Below, in pieces: positions 17,350 through 27,041 of a stretch of DNA of 64,000 bases; position 1 is the first letter of the stretch, and every line of letters begins with the position of its first letter. The notes below the pieces were generated by a model, which searched no databases, was not told where the DNA came from, and saw nothing but the letters and a program-made list of their open reading frames with translations. The position numbers were made by a program, and so were the translations under genes. Source of the DNA: Ignavibacteriales bacterium (GTDB lineage: Bacteria > Bacteroidota > Ignavibacteria > Ignavibacteriales > Ignavibacteriaceae); contig JADJIA010000005.1 of assembly GCA_016707285.1 (NCBI GenBank), positions 1 through 64,000 of the forward strand, given 5' to 3'.

Positions 17350-19181
17350 CACAACTTTCTTCAGTTAGAAAGAGTGTGCTCGCAGGAATTATACTGGGTC
17401 TTTTTTTGATTTACGGTTTAAAATTATTTTCGATGCAAATAGTTTTCAACCGCAAATTTGAAGATAAATCCACCGACAACAGTATAAAAGCCATCGAGCA
17501 GATGCCTCTTCGAGGAGTATTTTACGATCGTAATCTTAAGCTTCTGGTTCAAAATGTCCCTTCATATACAGTAAGAATAACACCTTCTGAGTATGATACG
17601 CTAACAAATCCGATGCTTGAGGCTCTTCTTCAGCTTCCCAAGGACACTATCTCCCATATTATGCAAAAGCATAAAAAATATGGGAAATATCAACCTGTGA
17701 AAATTAAAAAAGGTGCTTCATTTGAAGAGATTGGATGGCTGGAGGAAAATTCTGAGCGATTCCCGGGTGTGGATTATATAATTGAAATCAAACGGGGTTA
17801 CACAAACACCTTTTCAGCAGCTCATGTGCTTGGCTACCTGAAAGAAACCAATGAAAACGATTTAAAAAAGGATAGTTTCTATACTCTTGGTGACAATCTC
17901 GGGATGAACGGGATAGAGAAAAGTTACGAAAAGGAATTGCGCGGTGAAAAGGGTTTTAACTACATCCTCGTGAATGCCACTCGTAGAAAAATTGGACGCT
18001 ATAAAGACGGTACTGTGGATTTAGCCTCAATTAAGGGGAAAGATCTGGTATTATCTCTCGACTCAGGCGCTCAGGCAACTGCAGAACAGGTTATGCACGG
18101 CAGGAGCGGGGCAATAATTGCGATTGAACCATCCTCAGGTGAGATACTTGCTTTTACAAGCGCACCCGATTATGATCTTTCCAAGTTTTCCGATATTACA
18201 CCAAAAGAGTATATGAGGGATTTGATTTCAAATCCTCTAAAACCACAATTTAATCGTGCTACTCAGTCAACCCACTCACCCGGATCAACTTTTAAGGTAC
18301 TTGTTGCTTTATGTGGACTGGAGGTTGGTGCGATTAATGAGAACAGCACTATTTATTGTCCCGGGTCTTATACTTACGGAAACCGGACATTCAAATGTCA
18401 CGGTTCTCATGGTGCAACAACTGTTTACAGAGCACTTGAAGGGTCTTGCAACGTCTTTTTCTACAAGTTGATCTTCGAGATAGGTGTTGACCGATTAAAT
18501 GAGTTTGCAAAAAAGTTTAAGATAGGCACAAAAACAGGTATTGATCTTCTTGAAGAATCAAAGGGGTTGATTCCATCTTCTGCCTATTATGAAAAAGTTT
18601 ACGGAAACAATTGGCCCCGTGGTATTCTGGTTAGCGTGGGTATCGGTCAGGGAGAAGTAAGCATGTCTCCGCTTCAACTCGCATTTATGACTGCGCTTGT
18701 TGCGAATAATGGCAAATCGTTTACGCCACACCTTGTGAAGGGGTATCTGGATGAAAAAAGGAAGTTTGTGCCGTATAAATTTGATGAGGTAATTACCGGA
18801 GTTTCCGATCGTAATATTCGAATAATTAAAAAGGGAATGTGGCTCGTGGTGAATGGTGGTGGAGGTACCGCCAAAAACATCAGAAGCAGTGAAGTTGTGA
18901 TAGCGGGTAAAACAGGAACCGTTCAAAATGTTCATGGCAGAAACCACTCACTTTTTGTTGGATTCGCTCCGTATGACAATCCAAAAATTGCGATTGCAGT
19001 GTTATTTGAAAATGCTGGATATGGTTCTGAAGTGGCTGCACCGGTTGCGGAAGAGGTAATCCTGGCGTATCTTCGTTCGACAGGCGATATAAAGCCAAAA
19101 CCAAAGGAGGATAAACCCAAAAAGGATAAAAAGACTAATGACACTTTGGATTTAATGACCGCCATCGAGGAGAACAGATAG
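17346..19181 (+). CDS. mrdA: Penicillin-binding protein 2 (elongation transpeptidase)
   Basis: A class B PBP that crosslinks lateral-wall peptidoglycan with RodA. It has 611 residues: a transmembrane helix (about 10-30), a PBP dimerisation domain (from about 50, MPLRGVFYDRNLKLL), and the transpeptidase domain (about 230-590). Active-site motifs are SPGSTFK (Ser314, Lys317), an SCN-type motif in GSCNVFFYK, and AGKTGTVQN (KTG). The C-terminal tail is Lys/Pro/Asp-rich (KPKPKEDKPKKDKK). It lies between mreD (4-nt overlap) and rodA. Confidence 0.95.
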   Translation: MTQLSSVRKSVLAGIILGLFLIYGLKLFSMQIVFNRKFEDKSTDNSIKAIEQMPLRGVFYDRNLKLLVQNVPSYTVRITPSEYDTLTNPMLEALLQLPKDTISHIMQKHKKYGKYQPVKIKKGASFEEIGWLEENSERFPGVDYIIEIKRGYTNTFSAAHVLGYLKETNENDLKKDSFYTLGDNLGMNGIEKSYEKELRGEKGFNYILVNATRRKIGRYKDGTVDLASIKGKDLVLSLDSGAQATAEQVMHGRSGAIIAIEPSSGEILAFTSAPDYDLSKFSDITPKEYMRDLISNPLKPQFNRATQSTHSPGSTFKVLVALCGLEVGAINENSTIYCPGSYTYGNRTFKCHGSHGATTVYRALEGSCNVFFYKLIFEIGVDRLNEFAKKFKIGTKTGIDLLEESKGLIPSSAYYEKVYGNNWPRGILVSVGIGQGEVSMSPLQLAFMTALVANNGKSFTPHLVKGYLDEKRKFVPYKFDEVITGVSDRNIRIIKKGMWLVVNGGGGTAKNIRSSEVVIAGKTGTVQNVHGRNHSLFVGFAPYDNPKIAIAVLFENAGYGSEVAAPVAEEVILAYLRSTGDIKPKPKEDKPKKDKKTNDTLDLMTAIEENR

Positions 19182-19182
19182 T

Positions 19183-20412
19183 TTGAAATTAGGTGGTAAA
19201 CTATCAAGTAAGTTTGATTTTATTCTGTTTGGTGCAGTATTGATCCTGTTGGTATTTGGGTTGCTTGCCATATACAGTTCAACTCAAAATGTGACACAGG
19301 TTCGAAACAATTTTGAGAAACAAATTTTTGCTCTCGGATTGTCTCTTGTGCTGTTTTTTATAATTTATGGACTCCCGACAACCCTTATCAGGACAATGGT
19401 TCCGTGGGGTTATGGAGTCAGCATTACACTGCTGATAGCTGTATTGATTTTTGGAAAAACCATTGGTGGCGCAAAAGCCTGGATCGACCTTGGACCGTTA
19501 AATTTGCAGCCGGCAGAGTTCTCCAAAATTGCAACCCTTCTCGCCCTTGCGTCTTATCTTGAACTAAAAGGACAGGATCTTGATGATATTAAAGTTATAG
19601 GGAAATATCTGTTAATCGGTTTATTTCCTGTGGCTTTAATTATGCTTGAGCCTGATTTGGGGAGTTCACTTGTCTATTTTGGAATGCTCCTTACTCTGCT
19701 TTTTTGGAGAGGGATCAGTTCATTTGGTTTGTTTGTTGTGCTCGCTCCACCACTTGTTATGATTAGTTCTCTATTTGGAATCTGGTATATTCTGGGTGCA
19801 TTTGTTATAGTGGCTGCATTCCTCATTGTTTTTAAAAGAAATATTTTCATTACAAGTTCGCTTTTAGCGATCAACTTTGCTTCAGCCTTTTTTGTCAAAT
19901 ACTTTTTTAACATTCTCAGCCCCCACCAGAAAAAAAGAATACTCTCTTTTATCGACCCAAACTCTGATCCGTTAGGTGCAGGTTACAACGCAATACAGGC
20001 TCAGATAGCCATCGGTTCCGGTGGAATGTGGGGGAAAGGATTTATGTCGGGGAGTCAGACACAATTACAATTTATTCCCGAACTGTGGTCTGATTTTATT
20101 TTTTGCGTTATTGGAGAAGAGTTTGGATTTTTTGGGTCGATCATCGTAATAAGCCTGTTTTTGGTTGTTTTTTTAAGAATACTAAAAATTGCCGGGGAAA
20201 CCAAAAATGAATTCCTTAGTCTCGTAACAGTGGGGATACTCTCCATTTTTGTTATCCACTTTGCGATAAATATCGGAATGGTTGTTGGCATAGTTCCGGT
20301 AATTGGAATTCCTCTCCCATTTGTAAGTTATGGTGGTTCCTCACTTCTTTCAAATTTTATAATGCTTGGTGTAGTTTTTAACATAGCCCGAAGTAAACAG
20401 GTAATTAATTAA
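19183..20412 (+). CDS. rodA: Rod-shape SEDS glycosyltransferase RodA
   Basis: A SEDS-family peptidoglycan polymerase, partner of PBP2. It has 409 residues and about ten transmembrane helices. SEDS signatures are GGAKAWIDLGPLNLQPAEFSK, LEPDLGSSLV (with the essential Asp), NAIQAQIAIGSGGMWGKGF, and the C-terminal PLPFVSYGGSSLLSN. It starts at TTG 19183, one base after the PBP2 stop, with GAGGAG upstream inside the mrdA end. pyrF follows after 1 nt. Confidence 0.95.
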   Translation: MKLGGKLSSKFDFILFGAVLILLVFGLLAIYSSTQNVTQVRNNFEKQIFALGLSLVLFFIIYGLPTTLIRTMVPWGYGVSITLLIAVLIFGKTIGGAKAWIDLGPLNLQPAEFSKIATLLALASYLELKGQDLDDIKVIGKYLLIGLFPVALIMLEPDLGSSLVYFGMLLTLLFWRGISSFGLFVVLAPPLVMISSLFGIWYILGAFVIVAAFLIVFKRNIFITSSLLAINFASAFFVKYFFNILSPHQKKRILSFIDPNSDPLGAGYNAIQAQIAIGSGGMWGKGFMSGSQTQLQFIPELWSDFIFCVIGEEFGFFGSIIVISLFLVVFLRILKIAGETKNEFLSLVTVGILSIFVIHFAINIGMVVGIVPVIGIPLPFVSYGGSSLLSNFIMLGVVFNIARSKQVIN

Positions 20413-20413
20413 A

Positions 20414-21232
20414 ATGACTTCATTTGAGAAAGTGGTTTATCAAACCGATAATAAAAAACATGTTTGTGTGGGACTCGACACCGACCCGACTCGCATCCCT
20501 TTGATACTTCAAAAGGGAAACGATCCCGTTTTTACTTTTAATAAAGCGATTGTTGACGCAACTTTTGATGGAGCAGCAGCTTACAAGTTAAATTTTGCAT
20601 TTTACGAAAGTAATGGAATTGAAGGGATTTCGACACTCAGAAGGACTGTTGATTATATCAGAAGCATGGATGAAAAAATAATTATTATTGGTGATGCAAA
20701 GCGGGGAGACATCGGAAATACTTCAAAAATGTATGCTGATGCAATCTTTAATGAGTTTGGATTCGATTGTTCAACACTTGCTCCATACATGGGGAAAGAT
20801 TCGCTTGATCCATTTTTTGAGTTTCAAGACAAACTAAATTTTGTTCTGGTGTTAACATCCAACAAAGGGAGTGAAGATTTTGAGAAATTAATCATGAGAT
20901 CGGGGAAACCACTTTACAGGGAAGTTCTTTCCAGAATAAAGGAATGGTATCCGGCCTCATCTCTTGGCACAGTTTTTGGTGCTACTAATATTGAAAATCT
21001 AAAAGAGGATCTACCCGATCTTTCAGGCACTACGGTGCTTGTTCCGGGTGTCGGTGCCCAAGGTGGGAGTGCTGAGCAGGTTGCAAAACTTTTTTATACA
21101 TACGGGCATAAACGATTTCTTATTAATTCGAGCAGAAATATCATATTCGCATCAAATGGTATTGATTTTTCTGAAAAAGCTGCCTTTGAACTGATAAAAC
21201 TGAATGCTGAAATCGGTCAGGCTATTGTGTGA
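20414..21232 (+). CDS. pyrF: Orotidine-5'-phosphate decarboxylase (type 2)
   Basis: Makes UMP from OMP in pyrimidine synthesis. It has 272 residues, the longer subfamily. Motifs are VCVGLDTDPTRIP at the N terminus, the catalytic Lys/Asp set IIGDAKRGDIGNTSKMYA, APYMGKDSLDPF, LVLTSNKGSEDF and the phosphate-binding VPGVGAQGGSAEQ. It begins 1 nt after rodA, so a nucleotide gene sits on each side of the shape genes. Confidence 0.95.
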   Translation: MTSFEKVVYQTDNKKHVCVGLDTDPTRIPLILQKGNDPVFTFNKAIVDATFDGAAAYKLNFAFYESNGIEGISTLRRTVDYIRSMDEKIIIIGDAKRGDIGNTSKMYADAIFNEFGFDCSTLAPYMGKDSLDPFFEFQDKLNFVLVLTSNKGSEDFEKLIMRSGKPLYREVLSRIKEWYPASSLGTVFGATNIENLKEDLPDLSGTTVLVPGVGAQGGSAEQVAKLFYTYGHKRFLINSSRNIIFASNGIDFSEKAAFELIKLNAEIGQAIV

Positions 21233-21292
21233 GTGTAAATTTGCATTAGTCTGCCAACTCTTGGATTTTCTTTATAGACTTAATATTGCGAA

Positions 21293-21313
21293 CCACAAAA
21301 TTCTCTTTTGTGG
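21293..21313 (+). terminator. Weak hairpin after pyrF
   Basis: A perfect 8-bp stem (CCACAAAA/TTTTGTGG) with a 5-nt loop lies 61 nt after pyrF. The following sequence is only moderately T-rich, so its terminator role is doubtful. The same 144-nt gap has a TAAATTTG element at 21236-21243. Confidence 0.3.
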
Positions 21314-21376
21314 GAATTTATTCTTACAAATTGCAAGATAATACTACCAAAGATTATCATAAGAACCGGAGTGTGA

Positions 21377-22858
21377 ATGAAAACTGCTGCGTTACCAGAA
21401 AAACTTCTGTATGAAATATGGAAGAATCAGGAATTTAAATCCGATATCTATACCTTCGATGAGGAGAAGATCGTTGTCCTCGACAGGGGTGTGGAATCAA
21501 CCGAACTTGGCGGACCGGATTTTAAGAATGCCCGCGTGCAAATCGGCAGTTTAACTTATGTTGGTGATATTGAAATTGACAATTTCCATACTGACTGGAA
21601 AAATCACGGTCACTCAAAAAATCCCAAATTTAATAAAGTTATTCTTCACATTATTCTGGATGATGGTGACTCGAGACATTTTGTTACCACTAAAGATGGC
21701 AGAAAAGTTCATTCCTTAAGTGTCATCGAATTCATTGACGACACACTTAGTGAATCTTTAAGAAAACAAATTGCCCACTATCGTCTTTCCTCAATAAATA
21801 AAATTTCCTGCAAACAACTCACACTCCTTGTTACCGAAGAAGAAAAACTTGAATTTCTAAAAAAACTTGGAATCGAAAGATTTAAAAGGAAATGTGAAAA
21901 AGTTGCTTACCGGTTGAAAGAAATTTTATTTCTTGAAGAGATGAAGGTTAGTGAACCTGAACATGGCTATGATATCCCTCTTGAATATCTTGAACGAAAA
22001 TTGACTTATAAGGAATTAAACAACAAGCGGGTATGGGAACAGCTTTTTTACGAAGGGATTTTTGAAGCTCTTGGTTACTCACAGAACAAAGACATAATGT
22101 TGAGAATAGCCCGGGCGGTAGAACCAAAATTGCTTAAAACTCTTGGAACGGATGACGAATTCTTTCGTAATGCCGAATCGCTCTTTTTCCATGTATCCGG
22201 CCTTCTGCCGAATCATCCAAACAGCAAGTCAGACGATACCTCAAGTTATATCAGATCATTACATGAAACCTGGAACACACTTGTAGATAAATATGACGGA
22301 AAAATGTTTGAGGAGGACGACTGGTCGTTTTATAGAATGCGCCCACAAAATTATCCTCCAGTCAGGCTCGCAGGGGGTGTCAGATTGTTAAATGAAATCC
22401 TTAATCATAATCTGATCGGAAATTTGCACAGAAAATTTGTTGAAATCCACAAAATTGACACATTAAAAGTTTGCATGCGCAGTCTGTTTATCACAAAAGG
22501 AGCGGGTTATTGGAGCAGGCACTATATGTTTGATGTGGAGGCTAAACCACACATCAAATTTTATGTTGGCAAAAACAGAGCTGATGAAATAGTCTTAAAT
22601 GTGATTCTGCCGATACTTTATCTTTATTATGAGATGTTTGGAAAGAAAAAATTTGCTTCCAAAACATTAAGGTTATATAGTGAAGTGGATATGGATTTGG
22701 ATAATTCTCTTGTGAATGAAGTATCAACCGCATTAAATCTTGATATACACAAACATGGTCCGCTCATCTATCAGGGAATGCTTGAACTTTTCCGCAATAA
22801 ATGTTCAAAAGACAAGTGCAATGATTGTATGATTGGTGAGAAAGTTTTCTCGGAGTAA
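21377..22858 (+). CDS. DUF2851 family protein
   Basis: A 493-residue cytosolic protein of the DUF2851 family, which is common in Bacteroidetes and Chlorobi and has no established function. The N-terminal third has the conserved ELGGPDFKNARVQIG, GDIEIDNFHTDWKNHGHSK and NKVILHIILDDGD stretches. The middle has KRVWEQLFYEGIFEALGYSQNK and the block RMRPQNYPPVRLAGG. The C terminus ends in a Cys cluster (CSKDKCNDCMIG) that could bind a metal or iron-sulfur centre. The gene is separate from the pyrF run and converges on the next gene with a 6-nt gap. Confidence 0.85.
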   Translation: MKTAALPEKLLYEIWKNQEFKSDIYTFDEEKIVVLDRGVESTELGGPDFKNARVQIGSLTYVGDIEIDNFHTDWKNHGHSKNPKFNKVILHIILDDGDSRHFVTTKDGRKVHSLSVIEFIDDTLSESLRKQIAHYRLSSINKISCKQLTLLVTEEEKLEFLKKLGIERFKRKCEKVAYRLKEILFLEEMKVSEPEHGYDIPLEYLERKLTYKELNNKRVWEQLFYEGIFEALGYSQNKDIMLRIARAVEPKLLKTLGTDDEFFRNAESLFFHVSGLLPNHPNSKSDDTSSYIRSLHETWNTLVDKYDGKMFEEDDWSFYRMRPQNYPPVRLAGGVRLLNEILNHNLIGNLHRKFVEIHKIDTLKVCMRSLFITKGAGYWSRHYMFDVEAKPHIKFYVGKNRADEIVLNVILPILYLYYEMFGKKKFASKTLRLYSEVDMDLDNSLVNEVSTALNLDIHKHGPLIYQGMLELFRNKCSKDKCNDCMIGEKVFSE

Positions 22859-22864
22859 ATCTTT

Positions 22865-23446
22865 TTAGTTGCTGCTGCCGGTTAATTTGTTGATCTGATC
22901 TCTGATCTTGGCAGCCTGTTCGTAGTCCTCACTCTCAAGAAGTTCTCTAAGACGGTCTTGCAGAGCGGCAAGTTTTGTTTCTCTGAGAGTTGATTTTTCG
23001 GAGGCGCCGTCAATTTCATCTGCTTTAGTATTCTCTTTTGCGGGGTAAAAACCTGCTTCTTCCAGAACTTTTTCAGCCACAAAGATAGGTACATTACACC
23101 TGAGTGCCAGATTTATGGCGTCAGAAGGTCTTGCATCCACCTCATTTGTAAATCCTGAAACATCCAAAACTATATTTGCGTAATAAGTATTTTGAGAAAG
23201 TTCGTGAATGACAACCTCGACGACATTAGCGCCGAGGTTATCAATTACAGATTTTAGAAGGTCGTAAGTGTTTGGGCGTTCAAGTGCATGTTTTTCAATT
23301 ACATACGCCATCGACTGAGCTTCAAAATGCCCGATAATTATCGGCAGTTTTCTTTCTCCATCAACTTCTTTAAGAAGGAGGACAAAAGCTCCGCTACCTG
23401 CAGGACTGGTTGAGAGTCCCAACACTTCACATTCTATTTTATTCAA
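22865..23446 (-). CDS. Bifunctional nuclease-domain (BFN) protein with UVR motif
   Basis: A 193-residue protein. The BFN/DUF151 domain spans about 1-135 (LPIIIGHFEAQSMAYVIEK, RPSDAINLALRCNVPIFV), followed by a linker and a C-terminal UVR coiled-coil motif (about 155-190, LLESEDYEQAAKIRDQINKL). Some BFN proteins show nuclease activity. The UVR motif mediates protein contacts in UvrB/UvrC and Clp partners. The gene overlaps the end of etfA by 4 nt, so it is the third gene of the etfB-etfA operon. Confidence 0.9.
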   Translation of the reverse strand: MNKIECEVLGLSTSPAGSGAFVLLLKEVDGERKLPIIIGHFEAQSMAYVIEKHALERPNTYDLLKSVIDNLGANVVEVVIHELSQNTYYANIVLDVSGFTNEVDARPSDAINLALRCNVPIFVAEKVLEEAGFYPAKENTKADEIDGASEKSTLRETKLAALQDRLRELLESEDYEQAAKIRDQINKLTGSSN

Positions 23447-24411
23447 TTTGAAGTTACTTTCTTTATTTCATCCTTAAGAACAGGAAGAATTTCAAAAACA
23501 TCACCCACAATTCCATAATCAGCGATAGTAAAAATTGGAGCATCCTTGTCTTTGTTTATTGCAACAATATACTTTGAAGACGCCATTCCTGCAAGATGCT
23601 GGATGGCACCGGAGATACCACAGGCCACATAAAGACTGGGAGTTACTGTTTTTCCTGTCTGTCCCACCTGTTCGCCGTGAGGTCTCCAACCTGCATCAAC
23701 CACAGCCCTGGAAGCGCCAACTGCAGCCCCAAGAGCGGAAGCCAACTCTTCAACAAGGTGAAAGTTTCCAGACTCTTTAAGTCCTCTTCCACCCGAGACA
23801 ATGATATCAGCTTCGGCAACATCAAGTTTACCTGCCGATCTTTTAATTTCGGTAACAGAAGTGGATAAATCAGGTGAGTCGATACTTACATTTTCAACAT
23901 TGGCTGATGTCGAATTCTCGACAAGAGGAAAGACATTAGGCCTGAGTGTAAAAACTTTTACTGCAGAATTCACTTTCACTTTTTGGAGCGCTTTGCCCGC
24001 AAAAACAGGTCTGATTGCGACCAATTCACCAGCTTGAACCTCAAGCGAAATACAATCCGACGCAATTCCGGCTCCAAGAAGAGGCGCCACTCGTGGAGCA
24101 AGATCTTTTCCCATGGCTGTATTCGAAAAGAGAAGAACTTCAACTCCGTTCTCTTTTGCAAATTCAACTATTGCTTTGGCATAGCCGGAAGGGGAATAAT
24201 TTGAGAAAGCAGAATTTGATAATTTTACAATTCTGCCAATTCCATATTGTGCAATTTTTTCAGATTCCTCGACGGATGCAGCAGGGACTGCGGCAATTGT
24301 TTCATAACCGAGCTTTTGACCCAGTTCTGCGGCTTTTGAGACGGTTTCAAGACTTGATTTTTTGATTTTACCATCTCTTTGTTCGATAACTGCTAAGATT
24401 AATTTTGACAT
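23443..24411 (-). CDS. etfA: Electron transfer flavoprotein alpha subunit
   Basis: The large, FAD-binding subunit of the ETF heterodimer, which passes electrons from acyl-CoA and other dehydrogenases to the quinone pool. It has 322 residues. The N-terminal domain is alpha/beta. The C-terminal FAD domain has IIVSGGRGLKESGNF, GASRAVVDAGWRPHGEQVGQ, and the SGAIQHLAGM motif, with DYGIVGDVFEILP at the end. etfB lies 11 nt upstream. Confidence 0.96.
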   Translation of the reverse strand: MSKLILAVIEQRDGKIKKSSLETVSKAAELGQKLGYETIAAVPAASVEESEKIAQYGIGRIVKLSNSAFSNYSPSGYAKAIVEFAKENGVEVLLFSNTAMGKDLAPRVAPLLGAGIASDCISLEVQAGELVAIRPVFAGKALQKVKVNSAVKVFTLRPNVFPLVENSTSANVENVSIDSPDLSTSVTEIKRSAGKLDVAEADIIVSGGRGLKESGNFHLVEELASALGAAVGASRAVVDAGWRPHGEQVGQTGKTVTPSLYVACGISGAIQHLAGMASSKYIVAINKDKDAPIFTIADYGIVGDVFEILPVLKDEIKKVTSN

Positions 24412-24422
24412 TCCTAAACTCC

Positions 24423-25169
24423 TTAAATTACTTTTGCTTCTTCTCTTAAAAGGCGAACAAGTTCAGGAACCGCAGATGAGTCGGTACCAAGAATTCGTCC
24501 GGGTGCTTTGGGTGCAGGGAGAGACATCTCCAGAACTTCAACTAAAGGAGAGGGAGCAGTTACTGCTTTTTCTTCCAGTTTTTTTCGTTTTGCATCCATA
24601 ATACCTTTTAAGTTTGGATATCGGGGATCATTTAATCCTTTTTGAGCAGTTATAACAATTGGGAGGGAAGAATTTACGACTTCTCTTCCGCCTTCAATTT
24701 CTCTTTCAGCGGTAACTGAATTGTTATCAATTGTGAGTGAAACACAAACTGTTATACAATTAATTCCTGCTTTAGAGGCAGTAAGCTGGCCAACCATTGA
24801 AGTGTCAAAATCCACTGACTGTTTGCCCATAAATACAATGTCATATCCACCATCTTTGATTTCATTGGCGAGAAGAGTTGCCACCCCGTCGGAGTCGAGG
24901 GCTCCATCAGATTTTAATAACAAACCTGAATCGATACCCATGGCTAAGGCTTTCCGCATAATCTCTTTATTCGAGTCATCACCGACGCTGATCACCACAG
25001 TTTCACCACCAAATTTTTCTTTGGTTTTAACTGCTTCTTCAATGGCGAATTCATCGTAGGGATTGACTATAAAAGATACGCCGGTTTTATCGATCTCTTT
25101 ACCTCCGGCTGAAATCTTTATTTTGGTAGCTGTATCGGGTACATTGCTGACGCAAACAGCTATTTTCAT
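24423..25169 (-). CDS. etfB: Electron transfer flavoprotein beta subunit
   Basis: The small ETF subunit, 248 residues. Motifs are NPYDEFAIEEAVKTKEKFGG, GDDSNKEIMRKALAMGID, DIVFMGKQSVDFDTSMVGQL and VITAQKGLNDPRYPNLKGIM, the last covering the ETF-beta signature and AMP-site region. It is the first gene of a three-gene minus-strand operon and has a TATTTTTG promoter-like element 41 nt upstream. Confidence 0.96.
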   Translation of the reverse strand: MKIAVCVSNVPDTATKIKISAGGKEIDKTGVSFIVNPYDEFAIEEAVKTKEKFGGETVVISVGDDSNKEIMRKALAMGIDSGLLLKSDGALDSDGVATLLANEIKDGGYDIVFMGKQSVDFDTSMVGQLTASKAGINCITVCVSLTIDNNSVTAEREIEGGREVVNSSLPIVITAQKGLNDPRYPNLKGIMDAKRKKLEEKAVTAPSPLVEVLEMSLPAPKAPGRILGTDSSAVPELVRLLREEAKVI

Positions 25170-25209
25170 TTGACCTCCGTTATGTATGAATTTGTTTAAG
25201 AATAGCTTA

Positions 25210-25247
25210 CAAAAATAATAAAGATGACGGTTTTTTCCTTAAATTTG
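25210..25247. promoter_or_regulatory. Divergent promoter region between etfB and clpS
   Basis: Minus-strand TATTTTTG (25210-25217) faces etfB and plus-strand TAAATTTG (25240-25247) faces clpS. Both match TAnnTTTG and are 41-50 nt from their genes. No clear -33 boxes are seen. Confidence 0.4.
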
Positions 25248-25297
25248 TATTCCCATTTTAAATTTATTTGGCAGCCAGAGACCCCGCAATAATTACC

Positions 25298-25627
25298 ATG
25301 AATCCGATATACGCTAATATGAACGAAGATCAACCTTTAAATTCACCTTCTGCTCCGGAACCTGAGGTTCTTGAAGATATTGAATCAGGCTCTTCTGTAA
25401 AATATTCCGCCCGGGTCATTTTATATAATGATGATTTCCATTCATTTGATGAAGTAATAGAACAACTGATAAAAGCGTTAAATTGTTCCTTTTCTAAAGC
25501 GAATTATTTAGCCCTTAAAGCACATAGTGAAGGAAAAGCCGTTGTTTTTAAGGGTCCCTACCATAAATGTATCAGAGTTTCATCAATTCTCGAAGAAATA
25601 GCATTGAGGACAGAAATTGTTTTTTAA
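25298..25627 (+). CDS. clpS: ClpS adaptor of the ClpAP-type protease
   Basis: A 109-residue adaptor that delivers N-degron substrates to the Clp ATPase. The core (about 30-108) has VILYNDDFHSFDEVIEQLIKA (the NDD motif), the Cys/Ser helix and the AHSEGKAVVFKGPYHKC region. The ATG at 25298 is chosen; another ATG seven codons later is possible, and a TTG 30 nt upstream is less likely. The gene overlaps the next one by 11 nt. Confidence 0.92.
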   Translation: MNPIYANMNEDQPLNSPSAPEPEVLEDIESGSSVKYSARVILYNDDFHSFDEVIEQLIKALNCSFSKANYLALKAHSEGKAVVFKGPYHKCIRVSSILEEIALRTEIVF

Positions 25628-27041
25628 AAGTATTACACTAAAAGGGGTTTTAATTACCCTCCTACTGCTGGTATCAGCAAGTGGACAAAACAACCGTTTC
25701 AATGAGGAAATGGAATCACTTCTGCAAGATAGCTTTTTTATCTCGTGCAATTCGGGCATTAAAGTTTATAATCTGACAAAAAAAGCGGAATTATTCTCTC
25801 GAGATAAACATAAATTGATGAATCCTGCATCAAATATGAAGGTAATTACCACAATTGCAGGACTTGTATATCTCGGTCCGGAATACACTTTCAATACAGG
25901 GATCGGTTACCGTGGTAAAATAGAAAATGGAGAGTTAATAGGGGATATCATCATTCGAGGGGGTTGTGATCCTGACTTTAAGCTCGACAGTCTTTTTAAA
26001 ATTGTTGAAGTTATTAAAAATGCAGGAATAAAGAAAATTACGGGAGGCGTTTTGGTGGATGTATCCCGTAAGGACTCACTTTTTTGGGGTGAAGGCTGGA
26101 TGTGGGATGATGATGGAGCGGTTACTTCTCCATTTATGTCAGCTTTAAATATTAACGGGAATTATGTAACAGTCACTGTCTCTCCTGATGCAAACGGTGG
26201 GGAACCGATAGTAACAACATCACCGGTTACAAAGTTTTTTAACATACAAAATGATGCAACAACCGGAGCCGGCTCCACCAATCTTAAAGTGTGGCGCGAT
26301 TATCTTGGCAGAACAAACACCATATTTGTAAAGGGAAACATTAACAGGACAACCCAGGCTCAAGTCTATTATTTTAATGTTTGGAGGCCCGAATTATATA
26401 TGGCTGAATTAGTTAAGGAGAAACTTGCTTCCGCCGGGATTCAAACTAAAGGAGCAAACGGAGTAATTGATCCCGGATATGAATATCAGAAGATTTACGA
26501 ATTCAAACACGCCTACAAGAACCTGATCACCCCATTGAACAAAAGGAGTGATAATCTTTATGCTGAGATGATGCTTTTGGCACTGGGTGGAAAATCCCGT
26601 GAAAAAAATATCTCGTTTGCAGACGGGAAAAAGTATATTGACAGTGTTATCGCCTGGGCGGGAAAAAATCCCGGGGGTTTCAGAATTGCAGATGGATCCG
26701 GGGTATCCCGTTATTCTACTGTGAGTACCGATTTGCTTGTTGCCCTCATTTCAAAACTTTATTATGACGGTGGTGACTTGTTTAACATTTTTTATAATTC
26801 ACTTCCAATTGCCGGTGTTGATGGCACTCTGGCAAACAGAATGAAAAACACGGTATGTTATAACAATGTAAGAGCAAAAACAGGATCACTTTCAGGTGTA
26901 AGTACATTAACGGGATATGTCAAAGGTAAAAGTGGTGACATGCTCGCTTTTTCAATATTGATGCAAAATTTTACCGGGAGTGCCGCAAAAGCGAGAGCTT
27001 TTCAGGATAAAATTTGCGAACTTATAACTTTATATAATTAG
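25617..27041 (+). CDS. dacB: D-alanyl-D-alanine carboxypeptidase/endopeptidase (PBP4, S13)
   Basis: A periplasmic low-molecular-mass PBP of 474 residues that trims peptide stems or cuts crosslinks. The signal peptide ends SASGQ. Catalytic motifs are the SxxK box in LMNPASNMKVITT, the SxN box in KRSDNLYAEM, and KTG in RAKTGSLSGVSTLTGYV. The large insert domain lies between the first two motifs, as usual in the S13 family. Translation starts at TTG 25617, inside the end of clpS. Confidence 0.93.
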   Translation: MFFKSITLKGVLITLLLLVSASGQNNRFNEEMESLLQDSFFISCNSGIKVYNLTKKAELFSRDKHKLMNPASNMKVITTIAGLVYLGPEYTFNTGIGYRGKIENGELIGDIIIRGGCDPDFKLDSLFKIVEVIKNAGIKKITGGVLVDVSRKDSLFWGEGWMWDDDGAVTSPFMSALNINGNYVTVTVSPDANGGEPIVTTSPVTKFFNIQNDATTGAGSTNLKVWRDYLGRTNTIFVKGNINRTTQAQVYYFNVWRPELYMAELVKEKLASAGIQTKGANGVIDPGYEYQKIYEFKHAYKNLITPLNKRSDNLYAEMMLLALGGKSREKNISFADGKKYIDSVIAWAGKNPGGFRIADGSGVSRYSTVSTDLLVALISKLYYDGGDLFNIFYNSLPIAGVDGTLANRMKNTVCYNNVRAKTGSLSGVSTLTGYVKGKSGDMLAFSILMQNFTGSAAKARAFQDKICELITLYN

